Assembly: GCA_029204225.1 (NCBI GenBank)
Contig: CM055096.1
Span: 69,835,444-69,899,443, forward strand
Length of the DNA: 64,000 nucleotides
Reading direction: 5' to 3'
Source of the DNA: Diphasiastrum complanatum
Lineage: Eukaryota > Streptophyta > Lycopodiopsida > Lycopodiales > Lycopodiaceae
Position numbers and translations under genes: made by a program
The notes under the pieces: generated by a model
Told to the model about the DNA's origin: nothing
Databases searched by the model: none
What the model saw: the letters and a program-made list of their open reading frames with translations, nothing else
In this document: one piece after another, positions 35,101 through 43,944 of the stretch
Numbering within the stretch: position 1 is the stretch's first letter
Layout of the letters: each line of letters starts with the position of its first letter

Positions 35101-38049
35101 ATTGTCTTTTTATCTCTCATGCAAAGTATGCATAGAAATTATTGAAGAAGTTTAATATGCAAGAAAGCAAACCAAACACACCCATGGATGCAAGCAACAA
35201 GCCATCAAGAGATGATGATCCAGCATTTGCAGATGAAACTCTCTATCGCCAATTGGTGGGCAGCTGATTTACCTTACTACCACTAGGCCAGATATTGCTT
35301 ATGTGGTTGGGATTGCAAGCCAATTCATGAGTAAACCTACCGAATCACGTTGGAAGGCAGCCAAGCAAATCCTTTGATATGTGAGAGGGACGATGACATA
35401 TGGGATTGGATACACTGATGATGGTGACCTTCAGTTGGAGGGTTATTCAGATTCTGATTGGGCAAGGGCAGGTAATAGAGACGATCGAAGATCGACAACA
35501 GAGGCTATATCTTCGTGCAACAAGAAGCAGCCTACTATTTCCCTATCATCTACTGAAGCTGAGTACAGGGCGACTACGAGGTCCGCCTGTGAAGCTATTT
35601 GGTTACGACGTCTACTTGAGGATATGCAGATTGCTCAAGTAGGACCTACATTCTTACACTGTGACAATCAAAGTTGCATTCAACTTGCGAGAAATCCAGT
35701 CTATCATGCACGGACTGGTACTATCCATCGGCAGTGTGACACCTTCCTCGAAGGAGAGAGAGAGTGCTTCATTAATGCCTTTTCCATGCCAAAAGGCATA
35801 TAAGACGAGAGATACCTATTAAGTGTGTGGTAACCATGGGAGCATATAAAACAACTCCAAAACAACAATGAAGAAGAAATACATGTGCATCTAACTGTAA
35901 TATAACTAGAATGAGCTAAAATGACTAGAATACTAGTATATCTAGTCACAATATGATGATATGAATGATGTCATCAACTCCCACTGCTACAAAAGAAGGA
36001 TATAATGGGGGCTATTGCTAGGTGCACTTTTTTGCTCTGCTGTTGATGTCGTCGATGAGAAAGGTGAGCTCTCATGACAATAGGGAACTAAGTGATGCGC
36101 CGTCTTTGGCATGCATGTCGAGGCATGTCATCCTCGTCACTATCATCTGTCTTTGGGTCAATCTGTGGTCTTCTACGAGAGAAGAAGAATGTAATCTGGA
36201 GTTGTGTGTCGGAATGACTCCGCCGAACTAGCAAGCAGAGATTATGTCGTAGTAGAAACATCTCCCGTAGCATGAGTGCAACACACTAAGGATCCTCGTA
36301 GGCTATAATGGACCATAGTGTAACCGGTGTATGGCAGAACCAGCAATAATATCTCCCTCTAATCTCATAGTAGATTGGGCATCTAAATAAAAAGTGATCC
36401 TCAGACTCCACCTCAGACAAGGAATATAGGTGGCAAATCTTCTCCTGTTTGGTTGGGGCTCCCCTGAAAACGTCCAATCTCAATAGCCAACTAATGTGAT
36501 GAGACTCGGAGCTGTCCCAATATGAATCTAAGACCATGAGATAATCATGAATCAAGATAGCATGATAAAATTGGGAGCCCAACCACATCTAACTATAAAA
36601 AGTAAGTTTGATAGTAGTCGGGTTTGACCCCTAGCTGGCCCTGCCATCCATGCTCACTAAAAATATGCTCGATACAAGAAGCGTCTAATATAATCATGGA
36701 CCCGATGGAAGATCAATGATAGAAATGCCAAGTGTATCAAGTAACTAAGAGGCTTGGGAAAACCTTGATAGTCAGTAACCCTGACTATGAAGATGCTAAG
36801 ATGAGGTAAGTGTTGTCTGGGTGTATCTCTTCTCATCTGTGGAGAACAACACGATATGGATGTATTGAAGACCATAACCTCGGTCTTCGTGATGTTAACC
36901 CCCAATCCCCATATGATACAAAAGGCATGAAGACTGTCTAATTGTCTCTATAGATAGACAAGAAGCTTAGTCTCAATGTCTGCTCTAGAGCATGTCCTCA
37001 AGAGCTAGGAGAAACCCTCATTTGTCCTGAACCAACCCCATACCTGCTCATATAGTGCCATAACTGCGATACCAATGGAAAACCCAAGCTCTCTTAGCCT
37101 ATGCCCATCTGCACCACACATTTGATATGTACTCTTTTGTCGTATATGCCTTTTGGCATCAAAAATACATTAATAAAGATTTTTCTTTCTCTCTCTCTCA
37201 TACACAAGCAAAAATGGTCTTATGTTGTCCTTCTCACACTTGTAACTACAAAAATGTGACATCATTTCAAATGCCCGAGCTTTGAAGCTGCTATGGAGAA
37301 ACTACGACCTAGAAGAATACGACTTGCAAGCCTGAAAATCATTCATTACCAAAGACAAACAAATAAGGTACACAGAATCACCGGAAGAGATGGGATGTTC
37401 AGAAAACCAGAAAAATCTTCAAAAGAGCCTTGATATACTAACTTATCCAGCTTTAGAGGTAGAATAAGTATATTCCCTCTCCTAGAATGGTTTTTCTGCT
37501 GCAACCACCACCTCTAAAGACAACCTACTGCACGCTTTTCTCCTCTAACCTCTCAGAAGTAAACTTCATAAGGTTGCAGGGACTATACAGTAACTGGCAG
37601 ACACAGCATGCTCAGAATAGCAAATAGTGATGGAATGCATCCATTTATGAATATTTGAGCAGAGGTCCACTTCAAAGCAGGTGCTGGTTAACCTTAACCT
37701 ATAATATTCTTCTATATTGCTACAAAAGATGGAAAGAGTTTACAATTTTTATTATTTTAAAATTTGATCATGCTGCAAAGATGCTGACACAAAGTCTTTC
37801 AGTAGCTTAACTTCCTGTGTGAGGCCGGAAATGACATCTGGATCTTTCAGCCCCTTTCAGACATTTTAGTTTCAAAATTAAAATAAATTGTGATGCCAGG
37901 ACTTAAACACAAATGTATACCTCGCCTTCCATTAACTTGGTGAAAAAACGTTCCGCTTGCACTGCAGGTACATCACCCCGATAGTCCCTCCATATAAGAA
38001 CTCTCCCTTTCATGTCCAGAATAAAAATGGCTGATGCTGCCCCTGCCAT
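13806..38049 (-). CDS. AP-1 clathrin adaptor complex subunit mu, complete gene, 11 coding exons
   Basis: Medium subunit of the AP-1 adaptor, which selects YxxPhi cargo for clathrin vesicles at the trans-Golgi network/early endosome (family knowledge). Coding exons, 5' to 3': 38049-37921, 26055-25909, 25726-25664, 25530-25354, 20237-20134, 19360-19253, 18868-18772, 15323-15226, 14658-14517, 14354-14232, 13904-13806. They join without frame conflict to 428 codons plus TAA, the usual family length. Exons 1-4 (residues 1-172) form the longin-like half: start [17 protein letters not shown], then RDNFVVV and [18 protein letters not shown]. Exons 5-11 form the mu-homology domain: [14 protein letters not shown], then end GEYELRMI. 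All introns are GT-AG except intron 9, which is GC-AG. Introns 1 and 4 are full of transposons. No internal stop or frameshift was seen, so the gene is probably functional. I read every splice junction by eye. Confidence 0.97.
14355..14516 (-). other. AP-1 mu intron 9 with GC-AG splice sites
   Basis: Exon 9 ends ...GGTGGAAAG and the next bases are GCATGT. Exon 10 begins after ...TTTCCAG with GAATATATG. Only a cut before GC gives K-E-Y-M in phase 0, as expected in the family. The nearest GT, four bases further on, would break the frame. The 162-bp intron is AG/GC...AG. Confidence 0.85.
15324..18771 (-). other. AP-1 mu intron 7 with LTR-like interior
   Basis: This 3.4-kb intron holds no recognised protein domain. 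A segment at about 17900-18540 resembles an LTR promoter: a TATA-like TATAAATA at about 18401 is followed by a short leader-like stretch. Boundaries (TG...CA) and a partner LTR were not identified, so no element is named. Confidence 0.35.
20344..21379 (+). pseudogene. Ty3/gypsy integrase fragment within AP-1 mu intron 4
   Basis: Antisense to the host gene and starting about 107 bp from exon 5. Reading gives SDKDS, NFWTT, SYHPRTDG and [13 protein letters not shown] (with a frameshift near 20505). A 251-codon open frame follows (20508-21263): [14 protein letters not shown], then a MITE-derived insertion, [14 protein letters not shown], the [10 protein letters not shown] block and [10 protein letters not shown], a chromo-like C-terminal segment. 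A purine-rich tract GGAGGAGGGAAGGGA (21365-21379) precedes an LTR starting TGTCGCATG at 21380. Protease, RT and RNase H are missing. Confidence 0.85.
20594..20738. mobile_element. 145-bp hAT-like MITE inside gypsy integrase
   Basis: The ends are CAATGTTTCACG and CATGAAACATTG (a 12-bp inverted repeat with one mismatch), flanked by perfect 8-bp direct repeats ATGAAGAT at 20586-20593 and 20739-20746. An 8-bp duplication and a CAATG terminus fit the hAT superfamily. The interior is rich in GAATCG/CGATTC inverted words. Element plus duplication adds 153 bp, a multiple of three, and no stop, so the integrase frame stays open through it. Confidence 0.85.
21380..21720 (+). mobile_element. gypsy 3' LTR, truncated
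   Basis: It begins TGTCGCATGTAC right after the polypurine tract and shares the 21520-21715 portion with the inverted LTR fragment at 12035-12330. It is cut off at about 21720, where copia integrase sequence begins. Confidence 0.6.
21725..22555 (+). pseudogene. Ty1/copia pol with large internal deletion
   Basis: Integrase core [26 protein letters not shown] and [11 protein letters not shown], then SMLKAKG, is joined directly at about 22005 to RT C-terminal sequence. That continues as [56 protein letters not shown] and [12 protein letters not shown]. The whole RT catalytic region is missing. In-frame stops are present. The RNase H reading IWLRRLLG is interrupted at 22556 by a MITE and resumes after 23103. 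Confidence 0.85.
22556..23095. mobile_element. 540-bp hAT-like MITE with perfect 8-bp target duplication
   Basis: The left end is CATAGTTACTGGGGAATG. The right end, read inverted, is CATAGTTGCCAGGGAACAG. Flanking direct repeats ACTTGGTG at 22548-22555 and 23096-23103 are identical. It interrupts copia RNase H. No transposase coding. Subterminal GGGAACGT/ATTCCC words recur on both sides. The termini match those of the 5058-6048 element. Confidence 0.88.
23230..24050 (+). mobile_element. copia RNase H 3' end plus LTR fragment
   Basis: [33 protein letters not shown] and [10 protein letters not shown] are copia RNase H blocks of a different family from the preceding copy. A TGTTAGTGTAAATG start at 23645 begins an LTR whose first 150 bp resemble the LTR at 30011-30419 (shared TAATGCC/AAATGCC, TTTACCC, TTGTAAGTTGT and ATGGGG landmarks). 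The end is not sharply defined. Confidence 0.6.
24440..24870 (-). pseudogene. copia RNase H C-terminal end (minus strand)
   Basis: Minus-strand reading gives [32 protein letters not shown], then [20 protein letters not shown] and a stop near 24470. It has frameshifts in the middle. It lies in AP-1 mu intron 4 in the sense orientation of the host gene. The polypurine-like TTATGGGGAAGC follows. Confidence 0.8.
26740..27162 (+). mobile_element. copia-type LTR end and primer-binding site
   Basis: TGGTATTAGAGC (27151-27162) differs by one base from TGGTATCAGAGC, complementary to the 3' end of initiator tRNA-Met and the usual plant copia primer-binding site. The upstream 400 bp would be the 5' LTR, ending ...TTTATCA. 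Its 5' boundary is uncertain. Confidence 0.5.
28043..28520 (-). pseudogene. hAT transposase C-terminal (dimerisation) domain remnant
   Basis: Minus-strand reading gives [12 protein letters not shown], a stop, then [20 protein letters not shown] and [19 protein letters not shown], a stop, then [34 protein letters not shown] and [20 protein letters not shown] follow. The ACERNWS...KRRNRL block is the conserved hAT dimerisation core. At least two stops make this a pseudogene. It sits in AP-1 mu intron 1. Whether it is related to the MITEs here is unknown. Confidence 0.88.
28830..29850 (+). pseudogene. copia gag-protease-integrase fragment
   Basis: Lys-rich gag tail with a degraded zinc knuckle ([16 protein letters not shown], where the second Cys and the His are altered). 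Then comes protease [12 protein letters not shown], the pre-integrase region [20 protein letters not shown] and [13 protein letters not shown], and the integrase start [13 protein letters not shown] with [13 protein letters not shown]. It breaks off at about 29850, where a non-LTR fragment follows. Several stops and frameshifts. Confidence 0.85.
29850..30010 (-). pseudogene. Non-LTR RT fragment (KTKVMVF block)
   Basis: The minus strand reads [14 protein letters not shown] preceded by RHLDI-like sequence. This aligns with the larger copy at 36860-36960 ([15 protein letters not shown] preceded by QLDSLHAF). KTKVMVF is the typical motif just after the catalytic blocks in several non-LTR clades. 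Only about 160 bp remain. Confidence 0.65.
30011..30957 (+). mobile_element. copia 5' end: LTR, primer-binding site, leader and gag start
   Basis: The LTR runs TGATATGAG... to ...TTCATCA (about 30011-30419), followed immediately by TGGTATCAGAGC (30420-30431), an exact match to the canonical tRNA-iMet primer site. After a leader, ATG 30889 opens [18 protein letters not shown], a copia gag N-terminus, which stops after 23-26 codons at an apparent truncation near 30957. Confidence 0.8.
30960..32380. other. Intron 1 interval without a recognised domain
   Basis: It contains CTCTCTC-rich words and a GA microsatellite (32070-32102). Open frames here arise from low complexity or are short. Repeats of GAGAGAGAACCCTC-like sequence suggest retroelement leader or LTR sequence, but no termini were found. 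Confidence 0.35.
32383..32880 (-). pseudogene. Retroelement gag fragment with two zinc knuckles
   Basis: A minus-strand frame has [14 protein letters not shown] and [15 protein letters not shown], two CCHC knuckles with the CxxC-x4-H-x4-C spacing typical of retroviral-type gag. A Pro/Gln-rich tail follows. It is opposite in orientation to the copia pol that begins at 32890, so it belongs to another element, probably gypsy-type. Confidence 0.7.
32890..35750 (+). pseudogene. copia pol (pre-integrase, integrase, RT, RNase H), decayed but nearly full order
   Basis: The longest retroelement coding remnant, inside AP-1 mu intron 1 and antisense to it. Order: [66 protein letters not shown] and [15 protein letters not shown]. 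Then, after a small deletion and frameshift, [38 protein letters not shown] and [13 protein letters not shown] with [11 protein letters not shown] (YVDD at 34963-34974) and [17 protein letters not shown]; RNase H with [24 protein letters not shown] and [17 protein letters not shown]. At least six frameshifts or stops. The 3' end is cut by the non-LTR insertion at about 35750. The gag and LTRs are not adjacent. Confidence 0.9.
35750..37105 (-). mobile_element. Non-LTR retrotransposon, 5'-truncated (copy 2), inserted in copia RNase H
   Basis: From high to low coordinate the minus strand reads [29 protein letters not shown] and [18 protein letters not shown] with [10 protein letters not shown], then an acidic tail. 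At the 3' end, TTATATGCC-TTTT-GGCAT forms a perfect hairpin (35786-35799), followed by CT-rich sequence (35750-35767). Protein blocks and 3' structure match copy 1 (12380-13573). Frameshifts are present. The first Cys-pair is altered in this copy (CHLY instead of CHLC). Confidence 0.78.
37105..37200 (+). mobile_element. Non-LTR 3' terminus only (copy 3)
   Basis: CACCACACATTTGATATGTAC, then TATATGCC-TTTT-GGCAT, then an AT-rich spacer and TTTCTTTCTCTCTCTCTC. It aligns with the 3' ends of copies 1 and 2 for about 45 bp upstream of the hairpin and through the CT-rich tail. It lies head-on against the 5' end of copy 2. Confidence 0.65.
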
Positions 38050-39486
38050 GATTGTTTATTGCTTGTGCTAAAACCTAGTTATTAATCAAAAGACAGGGCT
38101 CCTTACTTCCCCCATTACACCGAGTGGCACCAGTGTGGCAAGGACAAGTAGAGACTGGTACCAATAGCAAAACCAGACCAGACAGCCAGTTGACAAGCTC
38201 AAGAATTAGTGTGTCCAAATGTCTCCACTGAAGCAATTCCCTGCAATGAATAAAAAAGACAGTCAAAATTCTCGATTGACCTTGAAATCAAACGATGCAT
38301 AAAAAAAATTTGAACGTGCTAGTTCATGCTCAAAAGTGGCCCTTAACAATATCGTTTGATTGGATATAGATCCACTTAAACAACTGGATGATGCCTTCTG
38401 CATAGTACACAAAGAAGTGCATTCTCAGACAAGTAGCGGGCTTCCCTCGTGTCCATTTTGATTATCCATACCAATAAAACAGAATAAAAAAGGCATCAGT
38501 AAAGGCATTGCCACAAGAAAGTCTGCCAAAAATAGTCACTTCAATTATAGATCATTTCAGCATTTGATCACTTATGACTTTAATATAGGTTGTGAGATTG
38601 AAACTTCATTCACACTCGGACATTCATAATGCAGAATAAGATTGTCAGGTTAGAGGCATCCTCAGGCCCTAGTGCAGGTAAAAGAACGTGTCAATTACAT
38701 TTCCATAACCAGTTTCATAATATAGAACTTAAATGCTAACTTTTTTTTTCTAGTCAATAAGAAAACTACTATTGCTTATATAAAAGTCCAATCGGTTTCT
38801 CGTACTCTCGAAAAAAGGGAATGCCCACAAGTTGAGTTGTTATCTATTTTGATATGGGTTCTTGGATAACATTCGGTTGGTTGAAAATTTGCCTTCATTC
38901 TTCAAGTTTTGCGTTAATTCTGGGCCTCAAGTGCTGGACTTGCTCAGTAGGTTGTAGATCTATCAATGTATATCTGTTGACTATATTTTGTACTCAAAGA
39001 AAATGGTAATCCGGAGCCTCAGGGTTACATTGGTGCACAATTGTCTTTCGAACATCAATGAGCATCTCTGTGCCAACCAAACGTTTGAAACGTTTTTTTA
39101 TTTAGGGTCTTTCAAAAAAATGAAATTTTTTGCAGATTTGTTTGCAGAAATGCCCACTAGCTGTTATTAAATTAAAAAGTATAGAATTAAAGAGCGTAGG
39201 ACAATGCGTAAAGCCTACAGTGAAAAAGGTCCCAAAGATTTTTAGGCTTTTTGGCACCCTACACACCGGAACAGGAAAATGCCTATGGAAACTAAGGCGC
39301 CATAGTCTTCCAAAATAGCCTGCGAAATCCCAAGGTTTTCTGATAAGCAACAATAGAGTACTTAACAATTGAATGTAACTGCTAAAAACAGGATCAGATC
39401 TGACAAATTGTATTCAAACACACAACAGCTTTTCTGCATTTGATGCTTCCAAATTGGCTTTAAAGCGATCCAAAACTCTTATTTAC
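38050..39486 (-). other. AP-1 mu 5' leader: untranslated part of exon and leader intron
   Basis: A good acceptor (TTTTTTATTCATTGCAG, cut at 38241/38240) lies 191 bp upstream of the ATG, and a donor CTGCAG/GTAAAT lies at 39487/39486. This implies a 1.25-kb leader intron 38241-39486, of the kind common in plant housekeeping genes. The UTR placement is inferred from splice signals only. Confidence 0.5.
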
Positions 39487-39780
39487 CTGCAGTCGCGTTC
39501 GATTCCAAGGAAGCTACAGGTGAAGAATCAAAGCGATGGAGGCTAGAGCAGCCAGCGATGGTGGAGGCAAAGAGAGTGCTTCAAAGAGAGAATGGGAACG
39601 ATGCGGTGCTTGGTTCGGTTCGCGGCCCCAACATATTCCATTCCGTTCCGCTCACTGGGCTCAAAGACGTCTTTGTTATAAAATTACGATAAAATCCCAA
39701 AAAAATATGCCCCCAAATTCATTGTTTTTGGAGTCTACGTTTGGTTGCTCCTTGTATGAAATGGGCTACGTGTAGTAATG
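39487..39780 (-). promoter_or_regulatory. Probable first (non-coding) exon and promoter of the AP-1 mu gene
   Basis: This is a locally GC-rich island in an AT-rich setting, containing CTCTC-rich leader sequence on the minus strand. Two TGGGCT (site II-like, AGCCCA on the minus strand) motifs at 39656-39661 and 39762-39767 are typical of plant housekeeping promoters. No convincing TATA box. Transcription start not determinable. Confidence 0.45.
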
Positions 39781-40456
39781 ATACCAAGCCCCTCACTTGT
39801 CCTCTAAAGTCCCTCACATGATATTCTCTTTTATGAAGTGAGAGGTTTTACATTCCACCCATTGACTATTGAAGTTGAGCATTCATTCAAGAAATGCCAT
39901 ATTGATTCAATCAAGCAAAGGAGCAAAATATATTAAAAAAAAAACACCTGGTGCATTTATTTATTTAAAAAAATGTACATTGATGAGAAAGATATATGTG
40001 TTTCCAAGAAAAAGTTTAACAAAACAAAAGCTCAAACAAGAGCGAAGCTTGCACTACAACTAGTAGTTCAGATCTTGGCTTTGAAAAGAAAGTGCAAAAG
40101 CTATGACGATGTCAGCGAGACTCTACCAACTGACTACAGCAGATCAAAAAGGTGAAGAGGTGGTGAGTCGGTTGATGAAGGGAGATGAGATGTAACAAAC
40201 CCAGCCATCATCACCTGTTGTAAGATTGACAGGGCCTTGCAAGGCAATGGAAATGTGTTGTTTGAAAGAAGCCACTAGAATAGAACCTGGAATACCTTGG
40301 CACTATGCCGCCCGATGGAAACACATGCGAAGAAATTCCTCCAAGTGTCGATGCAAGGTGCCATATATTTTAATTGCCATGGAGTGAAAGCATCGGTAGG
40401 CGGCCTATCATAGCAGTTTTTTTCTTTCTCTTGTGCTGCCACCCATGCTGCTTTTC
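39781..40456. other. Interval without a gene
   Basis: AT-rich. The short frames show no recognisable domain. The minus strand may continue the retroelement fragment at 40457-40712. Confidence 0.35.
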
Positions 40457-40712
40457 CTAGTGTAAAGGGTGAGGCAGTAGGTCACCACGCGTGGGATCAG
40501 CAACAACAACATCTACCAAATTACGAAGCCCATCCCGGGAGAGGACAATGTCAACACGCATGCGTGAAGAGTAAGACGCAGTCGAAGGAATGACATGAGA
40601 CTGCTCTCTAAGGACATGGAATCCTCGATGTCTGGCTATAGTAACGGTTGCATCTCTGACAATGTCGTGCGTAGCTGTGCACTCACTTCCAAAAGGACAA
40701 TAGTGTTGGAGA
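40457..40712 (-). pseudogene. Retroelement-like C-terminal fragment with RVDIV...VVVADPT motif
   Basis: An open minus-strand frame of about 84 codons reads CPFGSECTATHDIV, TIARHRGFHVLREQSHVIPS, MRVDIVLSRDGLRN and LVDVVVADPTRGD, then TAG. The pattern CPxGxE...HD...RVDIV...DVVVADPT reminds me of the C-terminal region of some plant and algal retroelement-like proteins. The acidic beta-strand pattern is reminiscent of a nuclease fold. That assignment is from memory and is inference. It could be a host gene exon. Confidence 0.4.
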
Positions 40713-41879
40713 AAGAGGGTGTGTGAGTGTGAGAAACAAAAAAATAGCTTGAAAAGAAAACGAACACGAAAATAAACGAACTCTAAACTTGAACGAGAAA
40801 CGAACTCGAACAGAAAGTGTTCGTGCGTAGCGGAATGAGCTATATTACTCTTTTCCTAAGCATGACTACGCTTATCACAAACGAACAAAACATTAGTGAT
40901 AGAAATCACGGTCGATCTGATTACGTAACCAAACATTAACAAAACATCAAAAGAATAATTTGTCGCGAACAACTAGACAAATTATTAGTCGCGAATGATT
41001 CGCGAAGAGCTAGACTGAACTCTACTGATAATCAGTCGCGAAAGACAAGACTAAATATTAGTCGTCAACAACTAGCTAATAATAATTTGCTAAGAACAGA
41101 TTACCAGATTGAGCAACAAGAGAGTCATACAGAATGAAGAAAAGCATAGCAATATCGACACAAATCTAAATGCAGAACAACAGAGCTGTTATCAAATTAA
41201 CTGTAGCAAAATATACATGTCAATAATGTTGTGGAACACAAGACAATAGCGGATGAAACCGCGTGCTCTACAAAGCTAATTCAATCTGTAAAAGGAATAA
41301 ACCTATTACTGACAATACAAAAGAATTAATGGGCAAGGCATCTACTTTTTCTGTCTTTGATAAGCTTCTGATGCTATTATTTTACACACACTGAATACGC
41401 AAGTGGTATTCTATATATATACACAATTTTACAGGTGTGTAGATGAAGAAAGTACAAAGTGGATGTGTTGTCTGTAGGAGATCATGGGTGGCTGTTGTCG
41501 TTGTCAAATCTATTAGCACAGTTGCATGGGATGAGCGTGAAAAGGTCGCGACGTCAGCCTTTGCCGAAATGAACGTTGGTGAAGATGCGAAAAATGCGAC
41601 ACTCTGACGAAATGCCTTAGGATCTGATTTATCGGGTGCCTTCGCTTTTCCCAGGGCACCTTCGGCATTTTGTAAGGCAGTGTCGCCTTTTTCGCCTGTC
41701 ACAAATCACGTGTAAAAACACAGTGTCGCGTTTTTCGTATTTTTTCGCTTGTGGAAATTTACTTGTATTTATGCAGACAGTCGCGTTTTATTCGTCTGTC
41801 TTATTTTACATGTAAATCTAGGTTTGGCCGATAAGGCAACAGCACTTTGATTATCACTATATTAAATTGTAGGGCTGTA

Positions 41880-43620
41880 CTGATACAGATTAACATCTGA
41901 CAGTAAATTTCTCAACCAAAACGCTTCCTTAATAGATTGAGAAGCAGCAATGTATTCTGCTTCTGTAGAAGAAAGTGCGATAGAGGTTTGCTTATGACTG
42001 TTCCATGAGATAGGACCGTCGTTAAAGAAGAATGTAAATCTAGACGTGGACTTACGATTGTCTACATCTCCTCCCTAGCTTGCATCAGAATATCCACTGA
42101 GTTGATGAAGATTGTCGTTGGTGACATCTCCATAGCAGATGCACTGGTCCATGGTAGCTCAAATATACCTCATGACTCTTATAAGAGCCTTCCAATGGGT
42201 AATGCCAGGATTAGCCATATATTGGCTGAGTGAGCTTACTGCAAAAGAGATATCTGGCCTTGTATAGACCATTGTGTACATGAGAGATCCAAGTATCAAT
42301 TGATAAGGATACTCTCTTATCTGCTCCTCTTCCTGCTTGGTATGAGGACATTGGTCCTTTGACAAATGCAGGTCTAGATCCATCGGTGAGTGAGCTAATT
42401 TACAATTCATTAGATTGTATTTGTTAAGAACATTGTGAAGATATTACCTTTGTTGAGTGATGTAAATCAATCGTCTCGCTCTGTCTCTATGGATCTGAAT
42501 GCCCATACAGAAGTGAGCTTTGCCCAGATCAGTCATGTCAAACTCTGAAAACAACATCTGATTGGAATCCTTGACCAAATTGGTATTGTTGCTGAAAAGC
42601 GACATATCATCCATGTATAAGGTGATGATAATAAAGGATTGTTGCACTGACTTGGAATAGACGTTGCAATCAACAGTGCTTGGTTTGAATCCTTGTTTGA
42701 TGAGGTATGTGTTGATCCTCTGAAACCAACCTCTGGCAGACTGTTTCAAGTCGTAAAGTGCTTTGTAGAGTTTACAGACATGATTCTTCATACCTTTCAT
42801 AACGTATCCTTCGGGCTGGATTATGTAGATGTCTTCTTGTATAACTCCATTCAGATAGGTTGTTTGCACATCAAGTTGATGTACTTCGATGTCAGCAGCT
42901 GTAGCATAGGACAAGAATGCTCGGATCGACAAATGCTTGACTACTGGATTGAAAGTCTCGCTGTAGTCGACGTTGGGGATCTGAGTGAATCCTCGTGCTA
43001 CCAGTCTTGGCCTTTCTTCGATCAATTGCTCCGTTGGCATTGTATTTGATCTTAAAGATCCACTTGCAATCAATGATATTGCAGCAATAGGAGCTTTGAC
43101 TAGTGACCACGTCTGGTTCTTGATCAGAGAGGAATACTCTCTATCCATAGCTTCTCTCTAGTGATCAGAGTCCGGTTGGCTGAGTGCCTCTTCGACTGTC
43201 ATCGGTTTCTATATCAAGAGACATGCAGACTCATGAGTATACCTTGTGGGCTATGTGCACACTTGGCTTGATCTTTTGGGAGGATTCGACTGATGAACCA
43301 TTTATGGGACTTGTTGCTAGGTAGCAGCAACGTCTTCGTCTGATTCACTATCAAAAAGTGGATCGATAATAGTCACGCCTGAGTCGGAAGCTTGGACAGT
43401 CGTGTCAATGGCAGGCGATGAAGGTTCTCTTGGAGCAATATCATTTCCTTTGATGTCGACGAACTGATCCTCGATAAAGACTATATCCCGGCTATACAAG
43501 ATTTGTTGGGTATCAGGATCATACAGCTTGTATGTATTATCAGATGAAGTATATCCAATCAAGATGATCTTGAGACCTTGGAAGTCCAATTTCTTCCTCG
43601 TGTCTTTTGGGATCTGCGCG
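41880..43620 (-). pseudogene. Ty1/copia pol, integrase end through RNase H
   Basis: From high to low coordinate: integrase C-terminus YAQIPKDTRKKLDFQGLK, LIGYTSSDNTYKLYDPD, SRDIVFIEDQF; RT with RLVARGFTQIPNVDYSETF, HQLDVQTTYLNG, YKALYDLKQSARGWF, TLYMDDMSLFSNN (YVDD equivalent YMDD) and FDMTDLGKAHFCMGIQIHRD; then LGSLMYTMVYTRPDISFA; RNase H with DNRKSTSRFTFFF and [21 protein letters not shown] few stops and frameshifts (around 42430 and 43150). Catalytic motifs are still readable, so decay is moderate. Confidence 0.88.
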
Positions 43621-43944
43621 TAAATGGTTAGATAGATGAGTGAACCAACTAGCTTCCTATCGAGAGTAATGTCCTTGAAGGATCTTTCACTACCTCTTAT
43701 AGTTAGCTTTACATGAGACTCCATAGGTGTATCACTAGCTTTTGCATCTACCATATCATAATCTTTCTAGAATAGAATTAGCATACTTCTCTTGAGAAAT
43801 GAAAGTAGATTGAGAAGATCTGATGACTTCTATTCCCAAAATGTAATGCAAGTTGCCAAGATCATGCACCTGAAACTCCTTCTTAAGAGCACTCTTGATA
43901 TCCTCCCCATCTTGATAGAGAAGAGAGAAGATATGTCTCTCCAT
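43620..43944 (-). pseudogene. copia RT C-terminal fragment fused in frame to the downstream integrase fragment
   Basis: EFQVHDLGNLHYILGIEVIR, QEKYANSILERL, then MVDAKASDTPMESHVKLTI and [10 protein letters not shown] are the RT C-terminus of one copia. The reading continues straight into integrase sequence (YAQIPKDTRKKLD) of the next element, giving the wrong domain order for one copia. This is a recombination or nested-insertion junction. A stop separates the first and second parts near 43755. Confidence 0.75.

Noticed and set aside
42693-43049. 118-codon plus-strand ORF
   Set aside because: Antisense shadow of the copia reverse transcriptase on the minus strand.
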